From: Flavobacterium sp. AED
GTDB taxonomy: Bacteria > Bacteroidota > Bacteroidia > Flavobacteriales > Flavobacteriaceae
NCBI RefSeq assembly: GCF_000812945.1
Contig: NZ_JSYM01000001.1
Span: forward strand, 124,001-188,000
Direction of reading: 5' to 3'
DNA: 64,000 nt
The notes under the pieces are model-generated. The model did no database searches and had not been told where the DNA came from. It worked only from the letters and a program-made list of their open reading frames with translations. Of this stretch, positions 45,074 through 54,125 are shown in pieces. Every line of letters begins with the position of its first letter. The first letter of the stretch is position 1. Position numbers and translations under genes: made by a program.

Positions 45074-45457
45074 ATGATTGTAAAAAAATGTTATTGCGGC
45101 TCCCAAAAAAACTTTCAGGATTGTTGTGAACCAATTATAAAAGGAATTCAGAAACCCTCAACTGCTCAATCTTTAATGCGTTCCAGATATTCAGCTTATG
45201 CAATACATGAAGTTGATTATTTATTGGCAACTACACATATTTCTGAACGGAAATACCATTCTAAAGCTGAAATTTTAAATTGGGCAATTTCCAACCAATG
45301 GCAAAAACTTGAAATTATAAATGCTACCGAGAATACCGTAGAATTCAAAGCCTATTTTCTGGATAGTAAACTTCAAAAACAAATTCATCACGAACTATCT
45401 ACTTTCAAACTTGAAAATGGGAGTTGGTTTTATGTTGATGGTGAATTTTTCAATTAG
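45074..45457 (+). CDS. ychJ: YchJ-family SEC-C domain protein (UPF0225)
   Basis: A 127-aa protein with an N-terminal SEC-C zinc-binding motif (C6-Y-C8..C17-C18 in CYCGSQKNFQDCC) and an NTF2-like body (SLMRSRYSAYAIHEVDYLLA; EILNWAISNQWQKLEIIN; VEFKAYFL; WFYVDGEFF). YchJ proteins are widespread and lack an assigned function; SEC-C motifs in SecA bind ribosomes and SecB. This copy has one SEC-C at the N-terminus. Third gene of the small-protein operon. Confidence 0.9.
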   Translation: MIVKKCYCGSQKNFQDCCEPIIKGIQKPSTAQSLMRSRYSAYAIHEVDYLLATTHISERKYHSKAEILNWAISNQWQKLEIINATENTVEFKAYFLDSKLQKQIHHELSTFKLENGSWFYVDGEFFN

Positions 45458-45564
45458 CTTTCTTTTTAATAAAAGGCTTACTTATTCTTGTTATTATGTT
45501 TTTAACTAAAAATTAATAAACGTTTGTCTAGACTACATTTTAAAAAGATGTAATTTTAAAGTCT

Positions 45565-46683
45565 ATGAAAAATGACAATAAAAAAGGATTTTATTTCAAG
45601 CAATACGAAGCCCCATTTCAGTCCCCGTTTGATAAGCTCTTTGGTATTTTCAAAGAGTTAATCGTACACACTTCGGGAGATTTTGATGAAGCAATAGACT
45701 GGTTGCGAGAATTAGACAAAGAATATAAACTCACCGATGAACAGTATACCATTGATGACTTTATCGAAGATTTAAAGAAAAAAGGCTACATCCGCGATGA
45801 ACTCAAAGACGATGGCACTTCAGGAATTGGAATTACTGCCAAAACGGAACGCGCCATTCGCCAGCAGGCATTAGACAATATTTTTGGTAATCTAAAACGT
45901 TCTGGAAGTGGCAATCATAAAACCAAGCATTCCGGAAACGGAGATGAGCATACCGGTGAATTTCGGGAATTTCATTTTGGAGATGGATTAGAAAGAATTT
46001 CGTTGACCGAAAGCTTGCGTAATGCCCAAATCAATAATGGAGTAGCAGATTTTATGTTGACCGAAAATGATTTGGTTGTTGAAGAAACGCAGTATAAATC
46101 ACAAATGAGTACGGTTTTGATGATTGATATCAGTCACAGTATGATATTGTATGGTGAAGACCGAATTACGCCTGCAAAAAAAGTTGCGATGGCTCTTGCT
46201 GAATTGATTACAACACGTTACCCAAAAGATACTTTAGATATTCTGGTTTTTGGAAATGATGCCTGGACCATTGCCATCCGAGATTTGCCGTATTTGAAAG
46301 TTGGACCATTCCATACCAATACGGTGGCTGGTTTACAACTCGCCATGGATATTCTGCGTCGAAAAAGGAATACCAATAAACAAATTTTCATGATAACGGA
46401 TGGAAAGCCAAGTTGTGTTCGCGAAAAAGACGGTTCTTATTATATGAACAGCAATGGACTCGACGAATATATTGTCGATAAATGCTACAATCAGGCGCAA
46501 CAGGCTCGGAAATTGCACATTCCAATAACCACTTTTATGATTGCCAATGATCCCTATTTGCAGCAATTTGTAAATCGGTTTACCGAAGCCAATCAAGGAA
46601 AAGCATTTTATACCGGATTAAAAGGACTTGGAGAAATGATTTTTGAAGATTATGAAACCAATCGTAAGAAGAGAATAAAATAG
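45565..46683 (+). CDS. VWA-domain protein (partner of the downstream AAA ATPase)
   Basis: A 372-aa cytoplasmic protein. The C-terminal half is a von Willebrand factor A domain with the metal site D188-x-S190-x-S192 in LMIDISHSM, the segment ILVFGNDAWTIAIRDLPYLK and a late acidic loop MITDGKPSCVREKDG. The N-terminal half is charged, with a flexible Gly/Ser/His linker (residues 111-131). It is 32 bp upstream of a MoxR/Mg-chelatase-like ATPase gene. Such VWA-AAA pairs act as metal-inserting or protein-remodelling complexes, for example BchD/BchI, CoxE-type and ViaA/RavA. The target here is unknown. Confidence 0.85.
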   Translation: MKNDNKKGFYFKQYEAPFQSPFDKLFGIFKELIVHTSGDFDEAIDWLRELDKEYKLTDEQYTIDDFIEDLKKKGYIRDELKDDGTSGIGITAKTERAIRQQALDNIFGNLKRSGSGNHKTKHSGNGDEHTGEFREFHFGDGLERISLTESLRNAQINNGVADFMLTENDLVVEETQYKSQMSTVLMIDISHSMILYGEDRITPAKKVAMALAELITTRYPKDTLDILVFGNDAWTIAIRDLPYLKVGPFHTNTVAGLQLAMDILRRKRNTNKQIFMITDGKPSCVREKDGSYYMNSNGLDEYIVDKCYNQAQQARKLHIPITTFMIANDPYLQQFVNRFTEANQGKAFYTGLKGLGEMIFEDYETNRKKRIK

Positions 46684-46715
46684 TAATCAGTTTGTAGTCT
46701 CAGCTGCCAGTTTTA

Positions 46716-48227
46716 ATGGAGACCAGAATAAATAATAATTTCAATAGCAATTATAATAGTAATATGAAAATAGAAAATATAAAAACACTCGGAGAATTAA
46801 AAAAATCAGGTTACATAAGCAAAAGCATAAAAGATGAATTGCGTTCCAACCTTAGAGACAAAATAAAGTCAGGAAATCCAACATTTGAGGGGGTTCATGG
46901 ATTTGAAAATACCGTAATTCCGGAATTAGAACGCGCTATTTTATCGCGTCACAATATCAATTTGTTGGGTCTTCGTGGTCAAGCCAAAACGAGACTGGCG
47001 CGCAAAATGATCGAATTACTCGATGAATACATTCCGTTTGTGACTGGTTCAGAAATTAATGACGATCCTTTGCAACCTATTTCACGTTTTGCCAAAGATA
47101 TAATTGAAATCAAAGGGGATGAAACTCCAATTTCGTGGTTGCATAGAAGCGACCGTTTCTTCGAAAAACTGGCCACACCAGATGTTACCGTTGCGGATTT
47201 GATTGGAGATGTAGATCCAATAAAAGCAGCCAATTTAAAACTGTCCTATGCGGATGATCGTGTGATACATTTTGGGATGATTCCAAGAGCGAATCGTTGT
47301 ATTTTCGTTATCAACGAATTACCTGATTTACAGGCCCGAATTCAGGTAGCGTTATTTAATATTCTACAAGAAGGGGATATCCAGATTCGTGGTTTTAAGT
47401 TGCGAATGCCACTCGACATGCAATTTGTTTTCACAGCAAATCCGGAGGATTATACGAATCGTGGAAGTATTGTAACCCCGTTAAAAGACAGAATTGGTTC
47501 TCAAATCTTGACACATTATCCGGAAACCATTAAAATTGCTCGAACTATTACAGAACAGGAAGCAAAACTGGACACAGCACAAAGCGATATGGTTTACGTG
47601 CCTTCGTTAGCGAGGGATTTATTGGAACAAATAAGTTTTGAAGCAAGAGAAAGCGAATATATTGACAATAAAAGTGGTGTAAGTGCCAGATTAAGTATTA
47701 CTGCTTTAGAAAATTTATTGAGTACAGCAGAAAGAAGAGCATTGAAGTCTGGAGAAGATAAAACAACTTTACGTCTGTCCGATTTTATGGGAATCATTCC
47801 TGCCATTACCGGAAAAGTGGAATTAGTTTATGAAGGAGAGCAGGAGGGAGCGGCCGTTGTGGCGCAGCATTTATTAGGTGATGCAATTCATACTTTTTTC
47901 CCTGCTTATTTTCCAAAAATTGAAAAACTAGAAAAGCTAGACGAGAAAACGCCTTATACCGATATCATTGAATGGTTTTTTGCCGAAAGTGGTTTTGAAT
48001 TATTGGACGATTGTTCCGATGAAGAATATGAAAGAATCTTGGGAAGTATTGTTCCGCTTGAAGTCTTAATCAAGAAATACCAACCACAACTGGAAAAAGA
48101 AGATAAATTTTTCATGAAGGAATTTATTCTTTGGGGATTGGTTGAATACAAAAAACTGAGTAAAGACCGCTTTTCCGAGGGGTATCAGTTCAAGGATATT
48201 TACGGAAGTTTTATCAGTAAATTATAA
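46716..48227 (+). CDS. MoxR/Mg-chelatase-I-like AAA+ ATPase
   Basis: A 503-aa AAA+ protein with Walker A G85-LRGQAKT in LGLRGQAKTRL, a Walker B position reading CIFVINELPDLQ with Asn in place of Asp, sensor 1 in FVFTANPEDYTNRG, and an Arg-finger region LKDRIGSQILTHYP. Segments LFNILQEGDIQIRGFKLRM are typical of the chelatase subunit I group. The first 16 residues are Asn-rich and may not be translated: a second ATG at 46764 (MKIENIKTLGELKKSGY) is the likelier start. It works with the VWA protein encoded just upstream; client unknown. Confidence 0.87.
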   Translation: METRINNNFNSNYNSNMKIENIKTLGELKKSGYISKSIKDELRSNLRDKIKSGNPTFEGVHGFENTVIPELERAILSRHNINLLGLRGQAKTRLARKMIELLDEYIPFVTGSEINDDPLQPISRFAKDIIEIKGDETPISWLHRSDRFFEKLATPDVTVADLIGDVDPIKAANLKLSYADDRVIHFGMIPRANRCIFVINELPDLQARIQVALFNILQEGDIQIRGFKLRMPLDMQFVFTANPEDYTNRGSIVTPLKDRIGSQILTHYPETIKIARTITEQEAKLDTAQSDMVYVPSLARDLLEQISFEARESEYIDNKSGVSARLSITALENLLSTAERRALKSGEDKTTLRLSDFMGIIPAITGKVELVYEGEQEGAAVVAQHLLGDAIHTFFPAYFPKIEKLEKLDEKTPYTDIIEWFFAESGFELLDDCSDEEYERILGSIVPLEVLIKKYQPQLEKEDKFFMKEFILWGLVEYKKLSKDRFSEGYQFKDIYGSFISKL

Positions 48228-48245
48228 ATAACGTAGTATTTATTA

Positions 48246-48305
48246 AACCATAAAAGTCATTTAAGGAATTATAAGTTTGTAATTTCTTAAATGACTTTTA
48301 TGGTT
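48246..48305 (+). terminator. Hairpin after the AAA ATPase gene
   Basis: AACCATAAAAGTCATTTAAG (48246-48265) pairs perfectly with CTTAAATGACTTTTATGGTT (48286-48305) and the stem continues inward with near-complete pairing. It lies 19 bp past the ATPase stop. No T run follows, so termination strength is uncertain. Confidence 0.65.
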
Positions 48306-48449
48306 AAAATTGATATTGTGTTTTGTCTTTTTTATTTATGATGGAATGAGTTTTCAATATAATTTTTTATTTATTTCATAATGAGACGCTAACAGTTTTA
48401 TTTAGTCTACCTTGTCCCGTTGGCAGTATTTGCAGTCAATAAAATAGAC

Positions 48450-49043
48450 ATGAAAAATAGCTTTGAGGATTTAATTGCCTCTTATATTGAAAATAAAGTT
48501 GGGATATCCGAACATTTTTTGAGTACCGACTTGGCTAATAATTTAAAACAAAATTTGCTTACTTTGAATCAGGACAGTCTATTGATGGCTGCAGGAATCG
48601 GGAATTCTGAGAAACTTTCTTACGATGGCGCGATACGAAGCGATTCTATTTATTGGCTTGACAAAAAACACAACAATGCATTCGAAAATGAATTCTTTGC
48701 TCAAATTGAAGCATTTATTCTTTATCTGAACCAAAGTTGTTACGCGGGAATTACGGGTTATGAATTTCATTATTCGTTATATGAATCAGGTGATTTTTAC
48801 TTGAAACATCTGGATCAGTTCAAGAATAATCCCAGCCGAAAATACTCCATGATTAGTTATTTGAACAGCAATTGGCAAGAAAGTGACGGTGGCGAATTGC
48901 TTATTCATCAATTGGATAACAATCAGAAAATTTCGCCTACTCAGGGTAAAACTGTTTTCTTCAAGAGTGATGAATTGGTTCATGAAGTTTTGGTTACTCA
49001 AAATACCAGAATGAGTATTACGGGGTGGTTGAAGAGTGATTAA
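48450..49043 (+). CDS. 2-oxoglutarate/Fe(II)-dependent oxygenase (SM-20/prolyl-4-hydroxylase-like)
   Basis: A 197-aa protein with the jelly-roll iron site H120-x-D122 (YLKHLDQF), distal H178 (LVHEVL) and the 2-oxoglutarate-binding Arg R187 (NTRMSITGW). MISYLNSNWQESDGGELLIH is the typical strand block before the distal His. The ATG at 48450 is chosen over a TTG at 48420. The family hydroxylates protein side chains such as proline; the target here is not evident. It converges on the 2H phosphoesterase gene, 3 bp apart. Confidence 0.87.
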   Translation: MKNSFEDLIASYIENKVGISEHFLSTDLANNLKQNLLTLNQDSLLMAAGIGNSEKLSYDGAIRSDSIYWLDKKHNNAFENEFFAQIEAFILYLNQSCYAGITGYEFHYSLYESGDFYLKHLDQFKNNPSRKYSMISYLNSNWQESDGGELLIHQLDNNQKISPTQGKTVFFKSDELVHEVLVTQNTRMSITGWLKSD

Positions 49044-49046
49044 TTC

Positions 49047-49607
49047 CTAAAAAAGTGTTCCCTGTATTGGCTCTGGTTTTGGATTATTGTTAAATTTAAA
49101 GGTATCGGTTACAACAAACTGTTTTGTAGTGTCATCAAATTTTCGCAAAACAATACTTTCACACAAAAAAGCGATGTCTATTGAGCTAAATAAAGTTTTA
49201 GCTCTTTCGAGATTTTCCGGAGTTAATCTTCGCGCAATGGATAGATGGGGATCATTGCTTTTTTTCATATTTTGAATATGAAATGATTCCTGAATTTGTT
49301 TCATTATGGGTTTCAAACTACTTTTAGAATCTTTATTTGGCGAAATAAAAAAGGCTCCATTTGGATAGGAACTGAATTCATTTAAACATACTTCAACCGG
49401 ATGTAAAGTATCACACAATCTATCCATTTGATTTTTAATAATTTCAATTTGTTTATCAGTTGCTTTGAATTCACAAATGGTAATATGGCCAATAGAATTT
49501 TTACTGTGAAACCAGCCCACTTCTTTGGACAATTGTTCTTTCATGGATTTAACCAATGAAATAATTGCCTCGGAAGGATATATCGCAACAGAATAATCTT
49601 TTTCCAT
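49047..49607 (-). CDS. 2H phosphoesterase (2'-5' RNA ligase-like)
   Basis: A 186-aa protein with the two family motifs: H41-I-T43 in GHITICEF and H121-L-S123 in DPHLSIARRL, about 80 residues apart as expected. Members hydrolyse 2',3'-cyclic phosphates or act on 2'-5' RNA linkages. There is no signal peptide, so it should act in the cytoplasm. The natural substrate is unknown. It is transcribed alone and ends 3 bp from the convergent oxygenase gene. Confidence 0.87.
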   Translation of the reverse strand: MEKDYSVAIYPSEAIISLVKSMKEQLSKEVGWFHSKNSIGHITICEFKATDKQIEIIKNQMDRLCDTLHPVEVCLNEFSSYPNGAFFISPNKDSKSSLKPIMKQIQESFHIQNMKKSNDPHLSIARRLTPENLERAKTLFSSIDIAFLCESIVLRKFDDTTKQFVVTDTFKFNNNPKPEPIQGTLF

Positions 49608-49815
49608 AATTTTAATGATTTACGCTTTATACAAAAGTAAAGAAATAGCTATTGTAAGCTTCTTTACATGATATAAATCTGGAGATTGCATTCCTTTAAC
49701 CCAGATTTTTTTTAGTTTAACTATATGATTATTTCCTTAAATAGCTTTTCTTTAATTTAATAAAAGAGTGCTACAGAAAAGATAAAATAGTAATTTTACA
49801 GTCAAAATATTGTCT

Positions 49816-50670
49816 ATGTTATTTCTTATTTTAAGCATCATATGTAGTGTAACTGTTGGTGTACTATTTAAATTTTCACGCAAGTATAATGTAAGTAATA
49901 CTCAAATTATAGCTTCAAATTATGTGTTTGCGCTTATTCTTTGTTATTTGTTCTTTAGTCCAGAATTTAATGATGTAGGAACTTCGGCACCTTGGGGTAT
50001 TTATATAGCTATTGGTGTTTTGTTGCCATCTATATTTCTTTTTTTAGCTGCATCCATAAAACACATGGGTATAGTAAAAACGGATGCTGCTCAACGACTT
50101 TCTTTGTTTATCCCTATTTTGGCAGCTTGGCTACTTTTCAAAGAAGATTTTAATATGTTAAAAGTTGCTGCGCTTGTAGTTGGTTTTCCAGCATTATTAC
50201 TCATTCTCGCTAAGCCTTCTCAAAACACCGAAAATAAATGGATATATCCTGCAGTAGTTTTACTTGGTTTTGGAGTTATAGATATTCTTTTTAAACAAAT
50301 TGCCTTGTATACAAGTTTACCGTATACAACTTCATTATTTGTTGTATTTGGGATCGCGCTGCTAATCATGATTGGGGCAGTTATTTATGAAGTAGCAATC
50401 AATAAAGTGTCATTAAATATCAAAAATATTCTTTTTGGTGGTTTGGTAGGTATTTTCAACTTTGGCAATATTCTTTTCTATCTAAAAGCACATCAAGCAT
50501 TCGTTCAAAATCCGTCAACTGTTTTTGCAGGTATGAATATGGGGGTAATCATCATTGGAAGCCTTGTTGGGATTATAATTTTTAAGGAAAAATTGACCAA
50601 AATGAATTTTGCAGGTCTTTTTTTAGCTTTGGTAGCGGTAGTTTTAATTGTAATCTCACAGACAATTTAA
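49816..50670 (+). CDS. EamA/DMT-family transporter
   Basis: A 284-aa membrane protein with about ten helices in two five-helix repeats, such as MLFLILSIICSVTVGVLF and IIASNYVFALILCYLFF in the first, and IYPAVVLLGFGVIDILF and GMNMGVIIIGSLVGIIIFKE in the second. EamA proteins export metabolites or amino acids, or take up nucleotide sugars; the substrate is unknown. The ATG at 49816 is preferred over a TTG at 49810. It converges with the saccharopine-dehydrogenase-like gene. Confidence 0.85.
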   Translation: MLFLILSIICSVTVGVLFKFSRKYNVSNTQIIASNYVFALILCYLFFSPEFNDVGTSAPWGIYIAIGVLLPSIFLFLAASIKHMGIVKTDAAQRLSLFIPILAAWLLFKEDFNMLKVAALVVGFPALLLILAKPSQNTENKWIYPAVVLLGFGVIDILFKQIALYTSLPYTTSLFVVFGIALLIMIGAVIYEVAINKVSLNIKNILFGGLVGIFNFGNILFYLKAHQAFVQNPSTVFAGMNMGVIIIGSLVGIIIFKEKLTKMNFAGLFLALVAVVLIVISQTI

Positions 50671-50742
50671 AGATGCACAAACGATACATCTTCATTAACT
50701 AAGTGTAATGAAAATGTATCATTATATGTGGCAATACTGTGT

Positions 50743-51885
50743 TTACACTTTACCGTAAACACGTATGATATAATTTCCATTTAAAAACTGTTTAGGACTA
50801 ATTTGGCTTTGCAAGACAACTCCGTTATGAGGGGTTTCGAGTAATAATTGGGCTGCTTGGACTAATGGTGCTGCCGTAGTGGTTTGGATGGCTCTCAATT
50901 GATGTTTACCAACTATTTGTGGAAGTATGCATTTTGCAATTTCTTTTCTCCGTAACATTCCAGCTGCATCTTTGCCTTCTACTGCTGCATATAAAACAAT
51001 TTTATCATCTTCAATATGAGGAATTATAGCTTCCATTTTTTCTTGAAGGCTTTTAATTGCGTCAGGTGTATTTCCTAAATTAGTAAGTTGCTCTTGAACC
51101 CAAGAATAATGCCCTGGATATCGCAATGTTTTGTAGTCAAGTGAACGTACCTTTCCTAGCAATGCTTCAGGTAAATCCGCTGCACCGCCTGAGGTGAGAT
51201 CCTCTTCATAAGCAATGCCATCAATAATGATAGTTGCTCTTTCCGACAATGACGGCAGCGTAGTTTTTTTAAAATCCCTTAAGACTATGGTTTCTTTCAA
51301 ATATTCTGTAGCTACTCCCACCGGACTCCAAGTAAAACCATAATAATGCGGAGCAACAGCATGATTGGTCAGGGCGCCAACTTTCATTTCTAATTTATCT
51401 ACTTTATCTATTTCAAAGTCAAGGCAAAATTGTTGAAAAAGTCCATTGGCCAGCAAGTCGATGTAGCCGGGTGCGAGACCAGTTTGAAGTATAAAACCAG
51501 TTTTGGCATCTTTTGCCAAAGCCATTATTTCTTCGGTTTCTGAAACATATTCTGTGAGGTTGGCGTAATGTAGATTAAAATCTTTGGCAAATTGGGCTAT
51601 TCTAGGTGCTTGGCTACCGGGTAAACAGTCGAGGATTATATCTCCTTGATGCAAAATTGCTTTCATTTCATCCGTTAAGCCATTTTCAGCAAGGTGGAAG
51701 TCTTTAACGAAACCCGTTTTTGTTGTTCCTTCTTGAATCCAATGTGCTACTTTTTTTGCTTTTGAATGGGTTCTGTCGCCAATAAAAAGAGTAGGGGGTA
51801 CTTCACTCCATTCCATCAATAACAAACCAACAGCTTCGGCAATTCCACCGGCTCCAGCGATAATAATATTGTGATGCTTTTTCAT
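50743..51885 (-). CDS. Saccharopine dehydrogenase-family oxidoreductase
   Basis: A 380-aa NAD(P)-dependent enzyme. The Rossmann start is IIIAGAGGIAEAVGLLLMEW, with ILDCLPGSQAPRIAQFAKDF and the substrate-domain segments GFILQTGLAPGYIDLLANG and YKTLRYPGHYSWVQEQL. The layout matches saccharopine dehydrogenase and related lysine-type reductases of Bacteroidota. Whether it makes or degrades saccharopine, or uses another amino-acid adduct, cannot be settled here, and no other lysine gene is next to it. Confidence 0.85.
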   Translation of the reverse strand: MKKHHNIIIAGAGGIAEAVGLLLMEWSEVPPTLFIGDRTHSKAKKVAHWIQEGTTKTGFVKDFHLAENGLTDEMKAILHQGDIILDCLPGSQAPRIAQFAKDFNLHYANLTEYVSETEEIMALAKDAKTGFILQTGLAPGYIDLLANGLFQQFCLDFEIDKVDKLEMKVGALTNHAVAPHYYGFTWSPVGVATEYLKETIVLRDFKKTTLPSLSERATIIIDGIAYEEDLTSGGAADLPEALLGKVRSLDYKTLRYPGHYSWVQEQLTNLGNTPDAIKSLQEKMEAIIPHIEDDKIVLYAAVEGKDAAGMLRRKEIAKCILPQIVGKHQLRAIQTTTAAPLVQAAQLLLETPHNGVVLQSQISPKQFLNGNYIIRVYGKV

Positions 51886-51939
51886 GTATTAAAGGTACTA
51901 TTTTTTCTTGATTTAGTATTTGAGATAATATAGTAATTT

Positions 51940-52134
51940 GTTGGTTGTGGAAACGAATTCCCTGTCAAGGATAGCAACGAAAAGCACGTAAAGGAAGAGG
52001 CCTTTTATAAAACAGACCCCGAAACAGCGACCAAAGGAAGCTCGTTTCAGGGTTATGTTTTATGGGCAACTTCCTGCGGACTTGTAGTGAATAGCCTGCT
52101 CGGACAGCATAATAATACAAAAAGGATTGTATAA
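51940..52134 (+). pseudogene. Unidentified gene remnant (64 codons, no start)
   Basis: A frame open from just after a TAA (51934) to a TAA at 52132 encodes GNEFPVKDSNEKHVKEEAFY, KTDPETATKGSSFQGYVLWA and TSCGLVVNSLLGQHNN plus TKRIV. It has protein-like composition and higher G+C than its surroundings, but no start codon. It looks like the C-terminal end of a lost gene. I do not recognise the family. It lies between two minus-strand genes in an otherwise AT-rich gap of 361 bp. Confidence 0.5.
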
Positions 52135-52246
52135 TAATATAGTTTAGTTTGCAAAATAGTTTAAATTCTTCTAATAGAACTTTTTGATATTGATGGAGAA
52201 TGAAGTAGTCATGGAAAATGAAAAGCTACTGATGAAGGGAAAATCA

Positions 52247-53713
52247 TCATTTACTTTTCTTCAAAGCCTCGATTAATTCTACCAAATTTACCACTCCGTA
52301 GGTAGATGAATAGTCTGATACGGCATAAGGCAATATAAGGCTGTTGTTGTGAATAATCGAACCACATGAATAGACTACATTTGGTACATATCCTTCCCGT
52401 TCATCTTCCCGTGGTGAAAGCAAGGGCTCTTTAAGTCTTCCTATTTCTTTGGAAGGATCATCAAGATCAAACAGCGAAGCGCCTATGCAATATCGTCTCA
52501 TGGCACCTACACCATGGGTAATTACCAACCAGCCTTCTTTGGTCCAAAGTGGGGAGCCACAATTTCCAATTTGTGTAAACTCCCATGTATATCGCGGCTC
52601 CTGGAGGATTACAGGATTATTCCATTGCGTAGCTCTATCAGAATACATAAGGTAATTGTTCACACCATCAATTCTGGATAACATTGCATACTTGCCCTTG
52701 ATTTTTCTAGGGAATAATGCCAGATTTTTATTTTGAGCACCGGCTCCATATAAGGGCATTACGCGGAACGTATAAAAGTCTTCAGTAGAAATAAGTTTTG
52801 GGAGAATGACATGACCATTATAAGCGGTATAAGTAGCCATTACTCTATCTGATTGATCATCATCCACAAAGCGCACAAAACGAGCATCTTCTATACCACG
52901 ACTTTCAGAATCTGATATCGGAAAAATAACACGTTCGGTGATATCGGAATCGTGTTTGAATTGTAAATCATAAAATGAATCCGCCAACCACATCACTTCC
53001 TCGAGTGCAGTTCTCCTCTCCTGGCGAATCATAGGATCGCTTAATGCTTTATTTACCACATTTTTTAATGCGGCATATTCAAATTCATCGGGTAGGTCTT
53101 GCATAATGCGGGTTGAGTATTTATCCGAAGTATGCATTTCTGCTAATTTCATCAGAAAGCGTTCTTTGTTGTATAACGATTTGTGAACAATCTCTGCTTT
53201 ATCAATGTTATTGCCAATTTTCATGATATGGAGATCGTTATTTTTATCTAAGATTCCCCTTCTAAAAACAATTGACGAGATATGACCCTCACCAGTGGCA
53301 CGGAAAGAAATGATGACCCGTTTCTCTCCCTCTTCGAGATCCGATTGATCAAAATCTTCCACAATAGAAGGGTTGAAAAAAGCAGCGGATTCTATAGCAT
53401 ACTCCATTGTACAGTAAGAACCAATGAGCATTTTTCGTTCCTCTGACAGACCTTCATAATTGATTTGCATCCCTTCAATTATGCCTCTAATTTTTTCGCA
53501 ATGCGTGAAGAATACGCGTGAAATATTTCGATGCCTTCTGGCAAACTCCCGAAGTGTATGTTCTAGGGTGTCTATGACTTGTTTTTCATCCAACAGCATT
53601 ATGCGGCTCACCATCTGTTGGGTTCGCTGATCGCCATTCATAAAATATCGAGCTACAACTCTCCTTGAATCAGGTGTGAATATTATATTTTTTCGGATTA
53701 CTGGAACTCGCAT
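52247..53713 (-). CDS. Glycoside hydrolase family 130 protein (mannoside phosphorylase-like)
   Basis: A 488-aa five-bladed beta-propeller enzyme of GH130 type, whose members are phosphorylases or hydrolases of beta-mannosides. Typical segments are VVARYFMNGDQRTQQMVSRI (an N-terminal helical extension found in one GH130 subgroup), RGIEDARFVRFVDD with the catalytic-type Asp, VMATYTAYNGHVILPKLIST, and WNNPVILQEPRYTWEFTQIG. It has no signal peptide, so acts in the cytoplasm. Base composition is less AT-rich than neighbours, which together with the remnant next door suggests acquired DNA. No transporter or other glycan gene is adjacent. Confidence 0.85.
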   Translation of the reverse strand: MRVPVIRKNIIFTPDSRRVVARYFMNGDQRTQQMVSRIMLLDEKQVIDTLEHTLREFARRHRNISRVFFTHCEKIRGIIEGMQINYEGLSEERKMLIGSYCTMEYAIESAAFFNPSIVEDFDQSDLEEGEKRVIISFRATGEGHISSIVFRRGILDKNNDLHIMKIGNNIDKAEIVHKSLYNKERFLMKLAEMHTSDKYSTRIMQDLPDEFEYAALKNVVNKALSDPMIRQERRTALEEVMWLADSFYDLQFKHDSDITERVIFPISDSESRGIEDARFVRFVDDDQSDRVMATYTAYNGHVILPKLISTEDFYTFRVMPLYGAGAQNKNLALFPRKIKGKYAMLSRIDGVNNYLMYSDRATQWNNPVILQEPRYTWEFTQIGNCGSPLWTKEGWLVITHGVGAMRRYCIGASLFDLDDPSKEIGRLKEPLLSPREDEREGYVPNVVYSCGSIIHNNSLILPYAVSDYSSTYGVVNLVELIEALKKSK

Positions 53714-54125
53714 AGTTTTATTTTATAATTTATAATAAAATAAGTGCGCCTTTTTATGTAGTGATAAAAAGTCGTTTAAGTATTTTTACTTCATAGCTCG
53801 GTTCTAGTTTTAGAATGCCACAAGGTATCTTTTTGAAACGTATCCATTTCAGTTCCGAGTTGTTCTATTTCTAAACTTGTTCAAAGAGTTTTGCTAAACA
53901 AGTTGATTCACTTAAGAAATTGGGAATTTTGAAAGCTCTAACTTCAATTAAGTGATTAATTCAAAATTACAAAAATAATAATGAAATAAGTGTTAATGTT
54001 TGGTTTACAGTGTTAAAGCTTTTTTAAGAGTGTTGATTGACAGGAATCGAATTTTAAATATTGATTTCGATTTTGTTTTGATTAGATATTTGTATGGGTT
54101 ATTTTCTTTGTTGTGATTTTGTATT
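53714..54125. other. Intergenic region, no gene seen
   Basis: About 410 bases between the GH130 gene start and the mnmE stop, both minus strand. It should contain the GH130 promoter. AACTTGTT..AACAAGTT at roughly 53873-53912 can form a small stem. No coding or RNA signal seen. Confidence 0.35.
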
